Below, piece after piece: positions 44,059-52,043 of a DNA stretch of 64,000 nt; the first letter of the stretch is position 1; each line of letters opens with the position of its first letter. The stretch is from Parafrankia irregularis (GTDB lineage Bacteria; Actinomycetota; Actinomycetes; Frankiales; Frankiaceae). The stretch spans positions 1 to 64,000 of the forward strand of contig NZ_FAOZ01000006.1 in NCBI RefSeq assembly GCF_001536285.1, read 5' to 3'. Below the pieces are notes generated by a model. That model ran no database searches. It was not told where the DNA came from and was given only the letters and a program-made list of their open reading frames with translations. A program made the translations under genes and the position numbers.

Positions 44059-44880
44059 TCAGCGGCCCGGCGCGACCTGCGGGACCGGCGGCACGCCCCG
44101 CGGCCCGCCGCCGGAACCAGCCACGCCGGCCCCGCCAGCCCCGCCAGCCAGGTCAGGCGCACCGGTCTGGCTCACCACCGAAGAGGCCACCGAAGGACCC
44201 GCCCCGGTCTGGTCGGCCTCCGTGGCCTCCCCGGCGGCGTTCGACTCGCCGGCCGGCGGCACGAGGGTCGGCCGGCCGGAGCGGACGAACTGCCGATACA
44301 CGTGGACCACACGCTGGGCCACCGTGAGCACGGTCGCGCCCACCAGGAACCACAGCGCGACCGGCAGCAGGTACGGCACGCCGAGGCCGTACAGGCCCGC
44401 GGCGACGAGCAGGATCAGCAGCCGCTCGCCTCGCTCGGCGAAGCCGACGTTGCAGGTGAAGCCGAGGCTCTCGGCCCGGGCCTTCACATAGGAGGTCACC
44501 GAGCCGGCGACCAGGCACAGCAGCGCCGCGCCGGCGAGCGGCAGCGAGTCACCGTCGCCCGCGTACCAGATCACCAGCGAGCCGAAGATCGCGCCGTCGC
44601 CCACCCGGTCCGAGGTCGAGTCCAGGAAGGCACCCCACTTCGAGGAGATCCCGCGAGCACGGGCGATCACACCGTCGACCAGGTCGGAGAAGACGAACAG
44701 GGTGATGACGAGGGTGCCGACGAAGAAGTGCCCGAGAGTGAAGAACCCCAGCGCGCCGCCGGCGACGCCGATCGTTCCGATGACCGTGACCAGGTCGGGC
44801 GACACCGACGACCGCGCGGCCCACTGGCTCAACGGATCGAGCACCTTCTGGATCTGGGGTCGCGCATTGCTAGCGAGCAT
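44059..44880 (-). CDS. pgsA: Phosphatidylinositol phosphate synthase (CDP-alcohol phosphatidyltransferase)
   Basis: It joins CDP-diacylglycerol and inositol phosphate at the membrane. The 273-residue protein contains a perfect family motif D-x2-DG-x2-AR-x8-G-x3-D-x3-D in DLVDGVIARARGIS, KWGAF and LDSTSD (residues about 67-91), six membrane segments, and a Gly/Ala-rich C-terminal tail (about 210-273). Context decides the substrate: its neighbours are PIM acyltransferase and PimA. ATG at 44880. A HIT protein gene normally precedes it directly; here a plus-strand EF-G-like gene intervenes. Confidence 0.92.
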   Translation of the reverse strand: MLASNARPQIQKVLDPLSQWAARSSVSPDLVTVIGTIGVAGGALGFFTLGHFFVGTLVITLFVFSDLVDGVIARARGISSKWGAFLDSTSDRVGDGAIFGSLVIWYAGDGDSLPLAGAALLCLVAGSVTSYVKARAESLGFTCNVGFAERGERLLILLVAAGLYGLGVPYLLPVALWFLVGATVLTVAQRVVHVYRQFVRSGRPTLVPPAGESNAAGEATEADQTGAGPSVASSVVSQTGAPDLAGGAGGAGVAGSGGGPRGVPPVPQVAPGR

Positions 44881-45158
44881 GTCCGTCCCGTCGTCTGTCG
44901 TGTACCGCCCGGGTTGGGCGGTCTCACAGTACCGCCGTCACGATCCGCTCATTTCTCATCACGATCCGGCCTGGATTTGTTGTCCCCGTCACATCGGGGG
45001 ACTCTTCGGGGTACGCGTCAGCGTCATGGCCAACCTCCTCGGCCCGGGGTCCCGGCAGTGACCGCCGGGCCCTCCCGGCGCTGGCCGCGAGGCGGACCAC
45101 ACCGGCCTCGAACGAGGCCGGTGTGCACTCGGCCCGCCGAGCCCCGATGGGAGGCGGT
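44881..45158. other. Divergent gap between pgsA and the EF-G-like gene
   Basis: The 278 bases hold no supported gene. A GGGAGG lies 4 bases before the EF-G-like start. The pgsA promoter should lie on the minus strand here, because the HIT gene no longer adjoins it. Confidence 0.4.
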
Positions 45159-47522
45159 ATGACAACAGCGGCACACGACGTGCGGAACGTCGTTCTCGTC
45201 GGCCACACCGGCGCGGGCAAGACGACTCTGCGGCAGCACCTGTTCCAGGTGGCGGCGAGCCTTGGCAGCCACGTCGATGTCACGGCGGACACCGCGGCCG
45301 GCGAGGGCCGTCCGTCCTCGCCTGGATCCAACCGGGCGACTGGATCCAACCGGGCGACTGGAGCGAACGGAGCAACTGGAGCGAACGGAGCCTGGCCCGG
45401 GGTGGGTGCCGCCGGAGGCGGCGCGGGCACGGCCTCCGGCGGGGAAACCGCCCAACGCAGCGTCTCGCTGGTTCTCGGCTCGCTGCGGCATCGCGGCGTG
45501 ACCGTGAACCTGCTGGACACCCCGGGCTATCCGGACTTCGTCGGCGAGCTTCGGGCCGGGCTACGGGCCGCGGACGCGGCACTGTTCGTGATCAACGCGA
45601 TCGAGGGGATCGACGGCTCCACCAGAATGCTCTGGGACGAATGCGCGGCCGTGGGCATGCCCCGCGCCATCGCCATCACCCGTCTGGACCATCCCCGCGC
45701 GGACTTCGATGCCATGGTGATGGCCTGCCAGGAGGCGTTCGGGGCCGGGGTCCTCCCCGTCTACCTGCTGGAGGGAACCAACATCCCCGACCCGGACTAC
45801 CCGGCGACCGCGGCCACCGCTCGGACCGACGGCGCTGGCGGCGCCGGGGCGGCGCGGCGAACACCGCCCCGCCGGCTGATCGGCCTGGTGACCGGACGGC
45901 TGATCGACTACACGGCCGACGGCCGCCACGAGCACGAACACCCGGTCGAGCTCACCGGAGCCGCGGCCGACGCACGGGGCGCGCTGCTTGAGGGGGTCAT
46001 CGCCGAGAGCGAGGACGAGGCGTTGCTCGACCGGTATGTCGACGGCGCCGAACTCGATCCGAAGATCCTGCTGGACGATCTGGAGACGGCGGTGGCCCGC
46101 GGCTCCCTCTATCCGGTGCTGCCGCTCATGATCCCACCCGGTCCCGAGCGGGGGGCGCACGACTTCCAGCCCGGTCTGGGGACGGCGGAGCTCCTCGACC
46201 TGTTCACCTACGCGTTCCCCGCCCCGAGCGAGCACCCGCTGCCCAGGCTCACCCGCCCGGACGGATCCCCCTGCCCACCCGCACATGCCGACCCGTCCGG
46301 GCCGCTCGTCGCCGAGATCGTGCGTACCACCACCGACCCGTACATCGGCCGGATGTCGATGGTCCGGGTGTTCTCCGGCACGCTGCGCCCCGACGCGTCG
46401 GTGCATGTGTCCGGGCACGGACGGGCCGCCGCGGGCCACCCCGACCACGAGGACCGCGAGCGGATCGGCGCCCTCTCCCAACCGATCGGGCTGTCCCTGC
46501 ACTCGGTCGACGAGTGCGCCGCGGGTGGCCTCTGCGTGATCACCCGGCTGGCCACCGCGGAGACCGGGGACACCCTCTCCGACCCGGCGGACCCGCGGTA
46601 CCTCCCGGCGTGGACCATGCCCGAGCCGCTGCTACCCATGGCTGTGCAGGCACAGGCTCGATCCGACGAGAGCAAGCTCTCCGCTGCGCTCGGGCGCCTG
46701 GGCGCCGAAGACCCCACGCTGACCGTGCGCCATGACCCCGACACGGGCCAGCTCGTCCTGTGGTGCATGGGTGAGGCCCACGGTGACCTGGTGCTGGAAC
46801 ACCTGCACGACCGCTTCGGCGTCACGTTGGAGAAGGTGCCGCTGCGCCTGCCGCTGCGCGAGACCGTCCGTGCCAGCGCCGAGGGCGTCGGCCGGCTGGT
46901 CAAGCAGTCCGGCGGACACGGCCAGTACGCGATCTGCCGGATCGTCGTGGAACCGCTGCCCGCCGGGAGCGGCATCGAGTTCGTCGACGAGGTCGTCGGC
47001 GGCGCCGTACCCCGCCAGTTCGTGCCGTCGGTCGAGAAAGGTGTGCGCGCCCAGCTGGAACGCGGGCTGGTCGCCGGATTCCCCGCCGTTGATCTGCGGG
47101 TGCGGCTCGTCGACGGAAAAGCACACAGTGTCGACTCATCGGACCTGGCGTTCCAGGCGGCCGGCGGGCTGGCCGTGCGCGAGGCCGCCAACGCCGCCGG
47201 CGTGGTGCTGCTCGAACCCGTGCTGGAAATCGACGTCGACGTTCCCGACGAACACGTCGGCGCGGTGATGAACGACATCGCGACCCGCCGCGGCCGAGTC
47301 GTGGGGGTGACGTCCCAGGAAGGCGCAGGCGCCGGCGGAGAAGGACTCGAACGCGGTTCAGGACGCACCATGATTCACGCCGAGGTGCCGGCGCTGGAAA
47401 TGACCCGCTACGCGATCGACCTGCGCTCCGTCAGCCATGGGACCGGTGTGTTCACCCGCCGGCCCCATGGCTACGAGCGGCTTCCGGACCAGCTCGCGGC
47501 GAAGGTGACCGGGCTGGCCTGA
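45159..47522 (+). CDS. Elongation factor G-like GTPase (EF-G2 type)
   Basis: The 787-residue protein has EF-G domains in order: G domain with NVVLVGHTGAGKTTLRQHLF (P-loop, about 10-29), LLDTPGYPDFVGELRAGLRA (G3), domain II, and domains III-V (VRLVDGKAHSVDSSDLAF, ALEMTRYAIDLRSVSHGTGV). The base-recognition motif NKxD is ITRLDHP, so guanine specificity may be altered. A four-fold 18-base repeat encodes a Gly/Asn/Ala/Thr insert after G1 (45324-45395). Mycobacterial EF-G2 is reported to bind nucleotides without ribosome-dependent GTPase, so this may not be a translocase. It interrupts the HIT-pgsA order on the opposite strand. Confidence 0.85.
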   Translation: MTTAAHDVRNVVLVGHTGAGKTTLRQHLFQVAASLGSHVDVTADTAAGEGRPSSPGSNRATGSNRATGANGATGANGAWPGVGAAGGGAGTASGGETAQRSVSLVLGSLRHRGVTVNLLDTPGYPDFVGELRAGLRAADAALFVINAIEGIDGSTRMLWDECAAVGMPRAIAITRLDHPRADFDAMVMACQEAFGAGVLPVYLLEGTNIPDPDYPATAATARTDGAGGAGAARRTPPRRLIGLVTGRLIDYTADGRHEHEHPVELTGAAADARGALLEGVIAESEDEALLDRYVDGAELDPKILLDDLETAVARGSLYPVLPLMIPPGPERGAHDFQPGLGTAELLDLFTYAFPAPSEHPLPRLTRPDGSPCPPAHADPSGPLVAEIVRTTTDPYIGRMSMVRVFSGTLRPDASVHVSGHGRAAAGHPDHEDRERIGALSQPIGLSLHSVDECAAGGLCVITRLATAETGDTLSDPADPRYLPAWTMPEPLLPMAVQAQARSDESKLSAALGRLGAEDPTLTVRHDPDTGQLVLWCMGEAHGDLVLEHLHDRFGVTLEKVPLRLPLRETVRASAEGVGRLVKQSGGHGQYAICRIVVEPLPAGSGIEFVDEVVGGAVPRQFVPSVEKGVRAQLERGLVAGFPAVDLRVRLVDGKAHSVDSSDLAFQAAGGLAVREAANAAGVVLLEPVLEIDVDVPDEHVGAVMNDIATRRGRVVGVTSQEGAGAGGEGLERGSGRTMIHAEVPALEMTRYAIDLRSVSHGTGVFTRRPHGYERLPDQLAAKVTGLA
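45324..45395 (+). repeat. Four 18-base tandem repeats inside the EF-G-like gene
   Basis: Units at 45324-45341, 45342-45359, 45360-45377 and 45378-45395. The first two are identical, the last two nearly so. In frame they encode GSNRAT twice, then GANGAT and GANGAW. The insert lies in the G domain between the P-loop and the DTPG motif, in the switch I region. Confidence 0.9.
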
Positions 47523-47542
47523 GCCTCGTCGCGGTGGCGCAT

Positions 47543-47566
47543 GTGAGGCCCGTGCGCGGGCCTCAC
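47543..47566. terminator. Bidirectional hairpin between EF-G-like and HIT genes
   Basis: GTGAGGCCCG (47543-47552) pairs with CGGGCCTCAC (47557-47566) across a 4-base loop. The HIT stop codon is part of the stem. It can terminate transcription from both convergent genes. Confidence 0.7.
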
Positions 47567-48129
47567 ACCTGCTCTGTGCGGCTCCAGGCCGCGGCGAGCA
47601 GCTCCCGGGTCTGGCCGAGGAGCGCCGGCAGGACCCGGGTCGCCCCGACCACGGGCATGAAGTTCGTGTCGCCGCCCCACCGCGGCACCACGTGCTGGTG
47701 CACATGCGCGGCGATACCCGCGCCGGCCACCGTGCCGAGGTTCATTCCGGTGTTGAAGCCGTGTGCGCCGCTGGCCACCCGCAATGCGCGCAGCGCGTGC
47801 TGCACGAAGAGCGCCATCTCCACCGTCTCGTCGTAACTCATCTCCGCGTAGTCCGCGACGTGACGATAGGGAACCACCATCAGATGGCCCGCATTGTAGG
47901 GGTAGAGGTTGAGGACGGCGTAGACCGTTTTTCCGCGGGCGACGACGAGCCCTTCTTCGTCCGTCATCGCGACGATGGCACAGAACGGGCACTGGTCGCC
48001 GGGCGACCGCCCCTCCCCTTTTATGTACGCCATGCGATGCGGTGTGTAGAGGCGCTGGAAGGCGTCCGGATGACCGACACCCGCCTGCTCGTCCAGTGGC
48101 CCGCCGCCCGGAGCGGTGGCCGCGGTCAT
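47563..48129 (-). CDS. HIT-domain hydrolase/phosphorylase (Ap4A-type)
   Basis: The 188-residue histidine-triad protein has CPFCAIVAMTDEEGLVVARG (zinc-like cysteine pair), LNLYPYNAGHLMVVPYRHV, and the catalytic triad AAHVHQHVVPRWGGDTNF. Members hydrolyse or phosphorolyse dinucleoside polyphosphates. The ATG at 48129 (MTAAT) is chosen; longer frames upstream have no support. In related genomes this gene immediately precedes pgsA; here they are separated by the EF-G-like gene. Confidence 0.92.
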   Translation of the reverse strand: MTAATAPGGGPLDEQAGVGHPDAFQRLYTPHRMAYIKGEGRSPGDQCPFCAIVAMTDEEGLVVARGKTVYAVLNLYPYNAGHLMVVPYRHVADYAEMSYDETVEMALFVQHALRALRVASGAHGFNTGMNLGTVAGAGIAAHVHQHVVPRWGGDTNFMPVVGATRVLPALLGQTRELLAAAWSRTEQV

Positions 48130-48737
48130 CGGGAGTGGCCTGCCGGGCGCGCGACCTCGAGCCGCCGCCGGCCCGCCGCTCGGACGTGAGCCAACCTCAC
48201 CACGCTTGCCGCCTCCCGCACGCCCCGGGACCAGCCCCACCGACGACCGGCCATGGATTCCTCCGCTGCTTCCGTCCGGGACCACGGTACCCATCCACGA
48301 GCCGCCGCCGGTTGGCGCTTGGCAGGCCGTCTCCGCACCTGGCCGGGCGCGGTAGCCAGCCGGGAGGCTTCCCCCGAAGGCACGTCCGGGACAGATCCGG
48401 CCGTCGGTTCAGGACCGGCCGAAGGTCCGTACCGCTGCGCCGAAAGTCCGCACCACCACCAAAGTGCCACCACCGCGCAGCACGAGGCATCTGATTTTCT
48501 GGGCGTCGAACCGGCCCGACGACCTTCGTCACGGAGACCTCGAGACGACTGCGGGATCACCGAATCGGACGTCTCGGTACCCCTCAGGGGTACCGGTCGA
48601 CCCCCTGGAAGGGCGCAGGTCACAGCCCAACAGCGCAGATGGGAGGGCGGCCGACCGTAGGGAGCGGAGAGTGCTGCCGCCATCGGGCGACGCAGCGGTG
48701 ACACTGAGATGATGACGCGGAGATGCCGCGCGGTGTG
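48130..48737. other. Intergenic region upstream of the HIT gene
   Basis: No gene is supported in 608 bases. It contains the 21-base palindrome listed separately and presumably the HIT promoter. No thrS, which often precedes this gene in other actinobacteria, is here. Confidence 0.5.
48575..48595. promoter_or_regulatory. Perfect 21-base palindrome, possible operator
   Basis: CGGTACCCCT (48575-48584), a central C, and AGGGGTACCG (48586-48595) form a perfect palindrome. It lies in the unassigned gap about 450 bases before the HIT start and about 145 bases from the tRNA-Val gene. It could bind a dimeric regulator. Confidence 0.5.
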
Positions 48738-48809
48738 TGGGCGTACGTGGTTTCGAACCACGGACCTCTGCCGTGTGAAGGCAGCGCTCTACCCCTGAGC
48801 TATACGCCC
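48738..48809 (-). tRNA. tRNA-Val (anticodon CAC)
   Basis: The minus strand folds into a cloverleaf: acceptor GGGCGTA/TACGCCC with discriminator A, D-stem GCTC/GAGC, anticodon stem CTGCC/GGCAG with loop TTCACAC, and T-arm CGTGG-TTCGAAA-CCACG. Anticodon CAC reads GUG (Val). The 3' CCA is not encoded. Length 72. Confidence 0.95.
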
Positions 48810-49366
48810 GCGCGATCCAACAAGCTACCTGACAGAACGGAACCGGTGCACCGGACCGGCCGGCACCGCCTCCAAACTACCCCAAAGCCTCTCAGACCAG
48901 CAGCTCCGGCCGGACGTGTTGCGCCCTCACCGAGCCTGGGCTCAGCTTACACGGACACGACCGAGGGACGGACAGGGGGTGGCCAACGGACGGATGCGGG
49001 CATGTCTGCCCTCCGGCTGATCCTCGGGACACGCCGGGTTGGCCGGGACTCGCCGTGGTTGAGACGGGTCCGGACAGGGAAGGCTATGAGTGGCACGGCC
49101 TCGGCAGAACGGCCATTGTGCTCGGGGGAACCCTCAGTCGAACGCGGAACACGATCACCGAGCGACACCTTCGGCTCGGCGATCACCACCGCGACCGACC
49201 GGGTCTTCTCAGGGGACTTCGGTCGGTCTTCCCGGGCAGGGCAACTCGCCCGAACCGCCGTAACGGATGTTGTCCTGGCATAACCTTGTTTCAAACGGGA
49301 CTCAGAGAGGGAACTATCTCGTTACACGGGTGCTCGCCCGCACCACGCACCATGAGAGGCCGCCCG
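48810..49366. other. Intergenic region between tRNA-Val and the SsgA-like gene
   Basis: About 557 bases without a supported gene. The open frame that would extend the SsgA-like protein upstream has no conserved sequence. The promoter of that gene should be near the AT-richer stretch around 49262-49320. Confidence 0.45.
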
Positions 49367-49798
49367 ATGACTATTCGTCACGATTCGATCACCGCAGAAC
49401 TCGCCCTTCGGCTCGTCGTTCCCGGTGGCGCTCCGGTTCCGGTCGCCGCCACGGTCCGATACGAGCCGGCCGACCCGTACGCGGTCAGTATCGGCTTCCG
49501 CACCGGGGCCGATGAGGTCGTGGAATGGACCTTCGCTCGGCAGCTCCTCAGTGACGGCGTCCGCCGGCCAGCCGGCGATGGCGACGTACAGGTCTGGCCC
49601 GCCGCCCAGTCGGGTGGGCGGATCGTGTGCCTGTCGTTGTCGAGTCCGTCCGGTCACGCGCTCTTCGAGATGCCACGTGCCGAGGTGCTGGCGTTCCTCC
49701 GCCGAACGTATGCGGCCGTGCCGCTCGGTGGAGAGAGCGATGTCATCGATCTGGACGCCGAGCTCGCCCTCCTGATCTGGGGCGGCCCCGAACGGTGA
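49367..49798 (+). CDS. SsgA/SsgB-like sporulation and cell-division regulator
   Basis: SALP proteins control septum placement and spore formation in sporulating actinomycetes. SsgB recruits FtsZ. The 143-residue protein has AELALRLVVPGGAPVPVAAT, RYEPADPYAVSIGFRTG, WTFARQLLSDGVRRPAGDGD and the C-terminal LFEMPRAEVLAFLRRTYAAV, all family motifs. The ATG at 49367 is preferred over 49352 because of GAGAGG shortly upstream and the usual MTIRHDSI-type start. No partner ssg gene is close, so whether it is the SsgB orthologue needs a tree. Confidence 0.9.
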   Translation: MTIRHDSITAELALRLVVPGGAPVPVAATVRYEPADPYAVSIGFRTGADEVVEWTFARQLLSDGVRRPAGDGDVQVWPAAQSGGRIVCLSLSSPSGHALFEMPRAEVLAFLRRTYAAVPLGGESDVIDLDAELALLIWGGPER

Positions 49799-49882
49799 CG
49801 CAACCGGGGTCGGCGTCGTGTCCGACCCCGGGCAGGCCGGTGCGGGCACATCCGGCACACAATGTCAGCTCCCGTCGACATG

Positions 49883-49916
49883 AGCGCCTGGTGGGGACTC
49901 TCCCCCACCAGGCGCT
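49883..49916. terminator. Strong hairpin between convergent SsgA-like and pabB genes
   Basis: AGCGCCTGGTGGGG (49883-49896) pairs exactly with CCCCACCAGGCGCT (49903-49916) with a 6-base loop. It lies between two convergent stops and can end both transcripts. Confidence 0.85.
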
Positions 49917-49937
49917 TCGCTATGTCGGCGGGTCCGC

Positions 49938-49971
49938 GGGTCCGTGTAGATCCGGGGTCCGTGTAGATCCG
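49938..49971. repeat. 17-base direct repeat, two tandem copies
   Basis: GGGTCCGTGTAGATCCG occurs twice without gap (49938-49954 and 49955-49971), a few bases ahead of the pabB stop in the convergent gap. It contains no coding signal. Confidence 0.8.
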
Positions 49972-49996
49972 TGGGAGATCTCCGGCGCGGAGATCC

Positions 49997-51154
49997 TCAG
50001 CCTGTCGCCGAGACACGCCCGGACGTGCCGTACCCGGATCCGCGGGAGACGTCCGTCGGTCCGACACGCCCGCGCCAGCTCGTGGCGGTCGAGGCCGTGG
50101 CGGAGGCCAACGACAGCAGGTTGGCGGCCTTGAGCTCCGTCTCACGCCATTCCGCTTCCGCGTCGCTGCCCCAGGTGATTCCGGCGCCGGTACCGAACCA
50201 GATCCGCTCGTCGGCGAGCCAGAAGGTCCGGATGGCCACCGACAGCCAGCCACGCCGGGTGTCGGCGTCGACCCACCCGATGCCGCCGCAGTAGTGACCG
50301 CGCGCGACCGGCTCCAGCCGGTTGATGATCCGCAACGCGCTCGATTTCGGCGCCCCGGAGACAGATCCCGGCGGACAGGTCGCGGCGAGCAGCTCGGCCC
50401 AGCCGACCTGGGGAGCAAGTGTCGCCTGCACAGTCGAGACGAGATGGACGAGGCCCGGGTGCTGCTCGACCCTGCACAGCGCCGGCACCGTGACGCTTCC
50501 CGGTCGCGCCACCCGCCCCAGGTCGTTCCGGACCAGATCGACGATCATCACGTTCTCGGCGACGTCCTTGTCCCGAAGGTCGGCGGCGGTCCGGCCGGTG
50601 CCCTTGATGGGGCCGGAACGGACCACGTCACCGTCTCGGGAGAGGAACAGCTCGGGAGAGGCACCGACGATGCGCAGATCCGCCTCGGGCGCATCGAGCA
50701 CCACCGAGTAGGGCGCGGGGTTGCCCGCGGCCAGAACGGCCGCGAGGGCGGCGAGATCCGATCCCGCCGGGCCCGGGGCGATCGGTGCCGACAGAAGGCG
50801 GCACAGGTTCACCTGGTAGACCTCGCCGGCGGCGATCTCCGCGCGGATCGCACCGACCCCCGCGATGTAGGCCGCGGCGTCCATGCTCGTGGCCCACGAG
50901 TCATGTGCCGGGCCCTGCCAGGGCGCGGCGGCCGCCACCGCGGCCGCCGGGGCCTGACGCACCTCGCGAAAGCGGACGCAACGGCAGCCGCCCTCGAAGT
51001 CGACGACCACTCCCCAGAAGCCGCCGCCGTCCAGCACACGCAGGTCGTCCGAGACGTCCATCACGCCGGTGGCGAGCAGTCCTCCCGCCAGGAGATAGGA
51101 CTCCCGGCCCCGGACCGCCCCTGGGACGGTCACTCCAGCCGCCCGTGACCGCAT
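49997..51154 (-). CDS. pabB: Aminodeoxychorismate synthase component I-like (chorismate-binding enzyme)
   Basis: The enzyme aminates chorismate for p-aminobenzoate and folate synthesis. The 385-residue protein has the chorismate-binding motifs: VRSGPIKGTGR, AENVMIVDLVRNDLGR, LLAATCPPGSVSGAPK, and WRETELKAANLL at the end. The N-terminal lobe is shorter than in full-length PabB or TrpE; substrate choice (anthranilate, salicylate or aminodeoxychorismate) is inferred. ATG at 51154 with GGGAG upstream; the open frame runs further but without support. No glutaminase gene adjoins it. Confidence 0.8.
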   Translation of the reverse strand: MRSRAAGVTVPGAVRGRESYLLAGGLLATGVMDVSDDLRVLDGGGFWGVVVDFEGGCRCVRFREVRQAPAAAVAAAAPWQGPAHDSWATSMDAAAYIAGVGAIRAEIAAGEVYQVNLCRLLSAPIAPGPAGSDLAALAAVLAAGNPAPYSVVLDAPEADLRIVGASPELFLSRDGDVVRSGPIKGTGRTAADLRDKDVAENVMIVDLVRNDLGRVARPGSVTVPALCRVEQHPGLVHLVSTVQATLAPQVGWAELLAATCPPGSVSGAPKSSALRIINRLEPVARGHYCGGIGWVDADTRRGWLSVAIRTFWLADERIWFGTGAGITWGSDAEAEWRETELKAANLLSLASATASTATSWRGRVGPTDVSRGSGYGTSGRVSATG

Positions 51155-51624
51155 TGCGCGCCGCTCCCTGAAAGTCGTCCCCCCGTCGTGATGCCCCTGT
51201 TCGCGTACTTCATTCCGCTGACCGTATCGCCGCGGTCGACGTGGCCGCGCCTGCCCCGTCACCATTCAGCGCTTACCGGCCGGCCAGCCGGCCGCGCTCC
51301 GGCCTCTGCCCACCGGCCGGCGCCCTCCGGCCTGCCGGAGAGGAGGCGCCCGCACCACGAGGGTGGGCCGCCATCGTGGCTGGCCGACACCTGAGCGTGA
51401 CGGTCGACCGCCCCAGCCAGCGCCGGCGCCGCTTCCAACGCCAAAAGTGACTGTCAGCCCAACTCACCACCAACGATCGGGCGACATTCGAGCGACATCC
51501 CGGCACGGCGGCGTTCACATTCGACGACCGCCCCGATCGTCCGCTAGAGTGCTACCTACACCGCCAAGCGGGAAGCCGATCCGATCGGCGAACCGGGTCC
51601 CCCAGGGGGGATCAAGCGGAACAT
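51155..51624. other. Intergenic region between pabB and the tRNA cluster
   Basis: 470 bases without a supported gene. TAGAGT (51545-51550), preceded by TTCGAC at 51520-51525, could be the -10 and -35 of the tRNA cluster promoter. The 19-base spacing is slightly long. Confidence 0.4.
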
Positions 51625-51696
51625 GCGGACGTGGCTCAGTGGTAGAGCATCACCTTGCCAAGGTGAGGGTCGCGGGTTCGAATCCCGTCGTCCGCT
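51625..51696 (+). tRNA. tRNA-Gly (anticodon GCC)
   Basis: The cloverleaf is complete: acceptor GCGGACG/CGTCCGC, D-stem GCTC/GAGC, anticodon stem TCACC/GGTGA with loop TTGCCAA, T-arm GCGGG-TTCGAAT-CCCGT. Anticodon GCC reads GGC/GGU. First of three tRNAs on this strand. Confidence 0.96.
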
Positions 51697-51740
51697 CGGA
51701 AGCGGTGTGGTCAGAGATTGCAGCCATCACGGCCTTTCGC

Positions 51741-51812
51741 GGCGGAGTGGCCGAGTGGTTTAGGCAAGGGCCTGCAAAGCCCTGTACGCGGGTTCGATTC
51801 CCGCCTCCGCCT
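51741..51812 (+). tRNA. tRNA-Cys (anticodon GCA)
   Basis: Acceptor GGCGGAG/CTCCGCC, anticodon stem AGGGC/GCCCT with loop CTGCAAA, T-arm GCGGG-TTCGATT-CCCGC. Anticodon GCA reads UGC/UGU. It lies 44 bases after tRNA-Gly. Confidence 0.95.
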
Positions 51813-51826
51813 CTGATCCAAATTGC

Positions 51827-51898
51827 GGGCGATTAGCTCAGTGGGAGAGCGCTACCTTGACACGGTAGAGGTCACTGGTTCAATCCCAGTATCGCCCA
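51827..51898 (+). tRNA. tRNA-Val (anticodon GAC)
   Basis: Acceptor GGGCGAT/ATCGCCC, anticodon stem CTACC/GGTAG with loop TTGACAC, T-arm ACTGG-TTCAATC-CCAGT. Anticodon GAC reads GUC/GUU. CCA (51899-51901) directly follows the discriminator A, so here it is encoded. It follows tRNA-Cys by 14 bases. Confidence 0.95.
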
Positions 51899-51927
51899 CC
51901 ACTCCGGATGCGCTGCGGCGCAACGGA

Positions 51928-51954
51928 AACGGCCACCCCGGCGGGGTGGCCGTT
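51928..51954. terminator. Terminator hairpin after the tRNA cluster
   Basis: AACGGCCACCCC (51928-51939) pairs exactly with GGGGTGGCCGTT (51943-51954) across a 3-base loop, 29 bases after tRNA-Val. It can also end the convergent amidase transcript. Confidence 0.85.
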
Positions 51955-51956
51955 CT

Positions 51957-51990
51957 GCTGTTCGGGATCACTTCCGCTGTTCGGGATCAC
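51957..51990. repeat. 15-base direct repeat after the tRNA terminator
   Basis: GCTGTTCGGGATCAC occurs at 51957-51971 and 51976-51990, separated by TTCC. It lies between the terminator and the amidase stop. Origin unknown; no flanking integrase. Confidence 0.8.
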
Positions 51991-52043
51991 CCGTGGGAAC
52001 TGGGTGGGAACGAACATCCTCCGTCGCGGTCGGGAACTTGCAC

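Noticed and set aside
49055-49366. N-terminal extension of the SsgA-like protein
   Set aside because: No conserved sequence and the family starts at MTIRHDS-like residues.
48738-51898. CRISPR array near the tRNA genes
   Set aside because: No regularly spaced repeats with unique spacers and no cas genes; the short tandem repeats here have no spacers.
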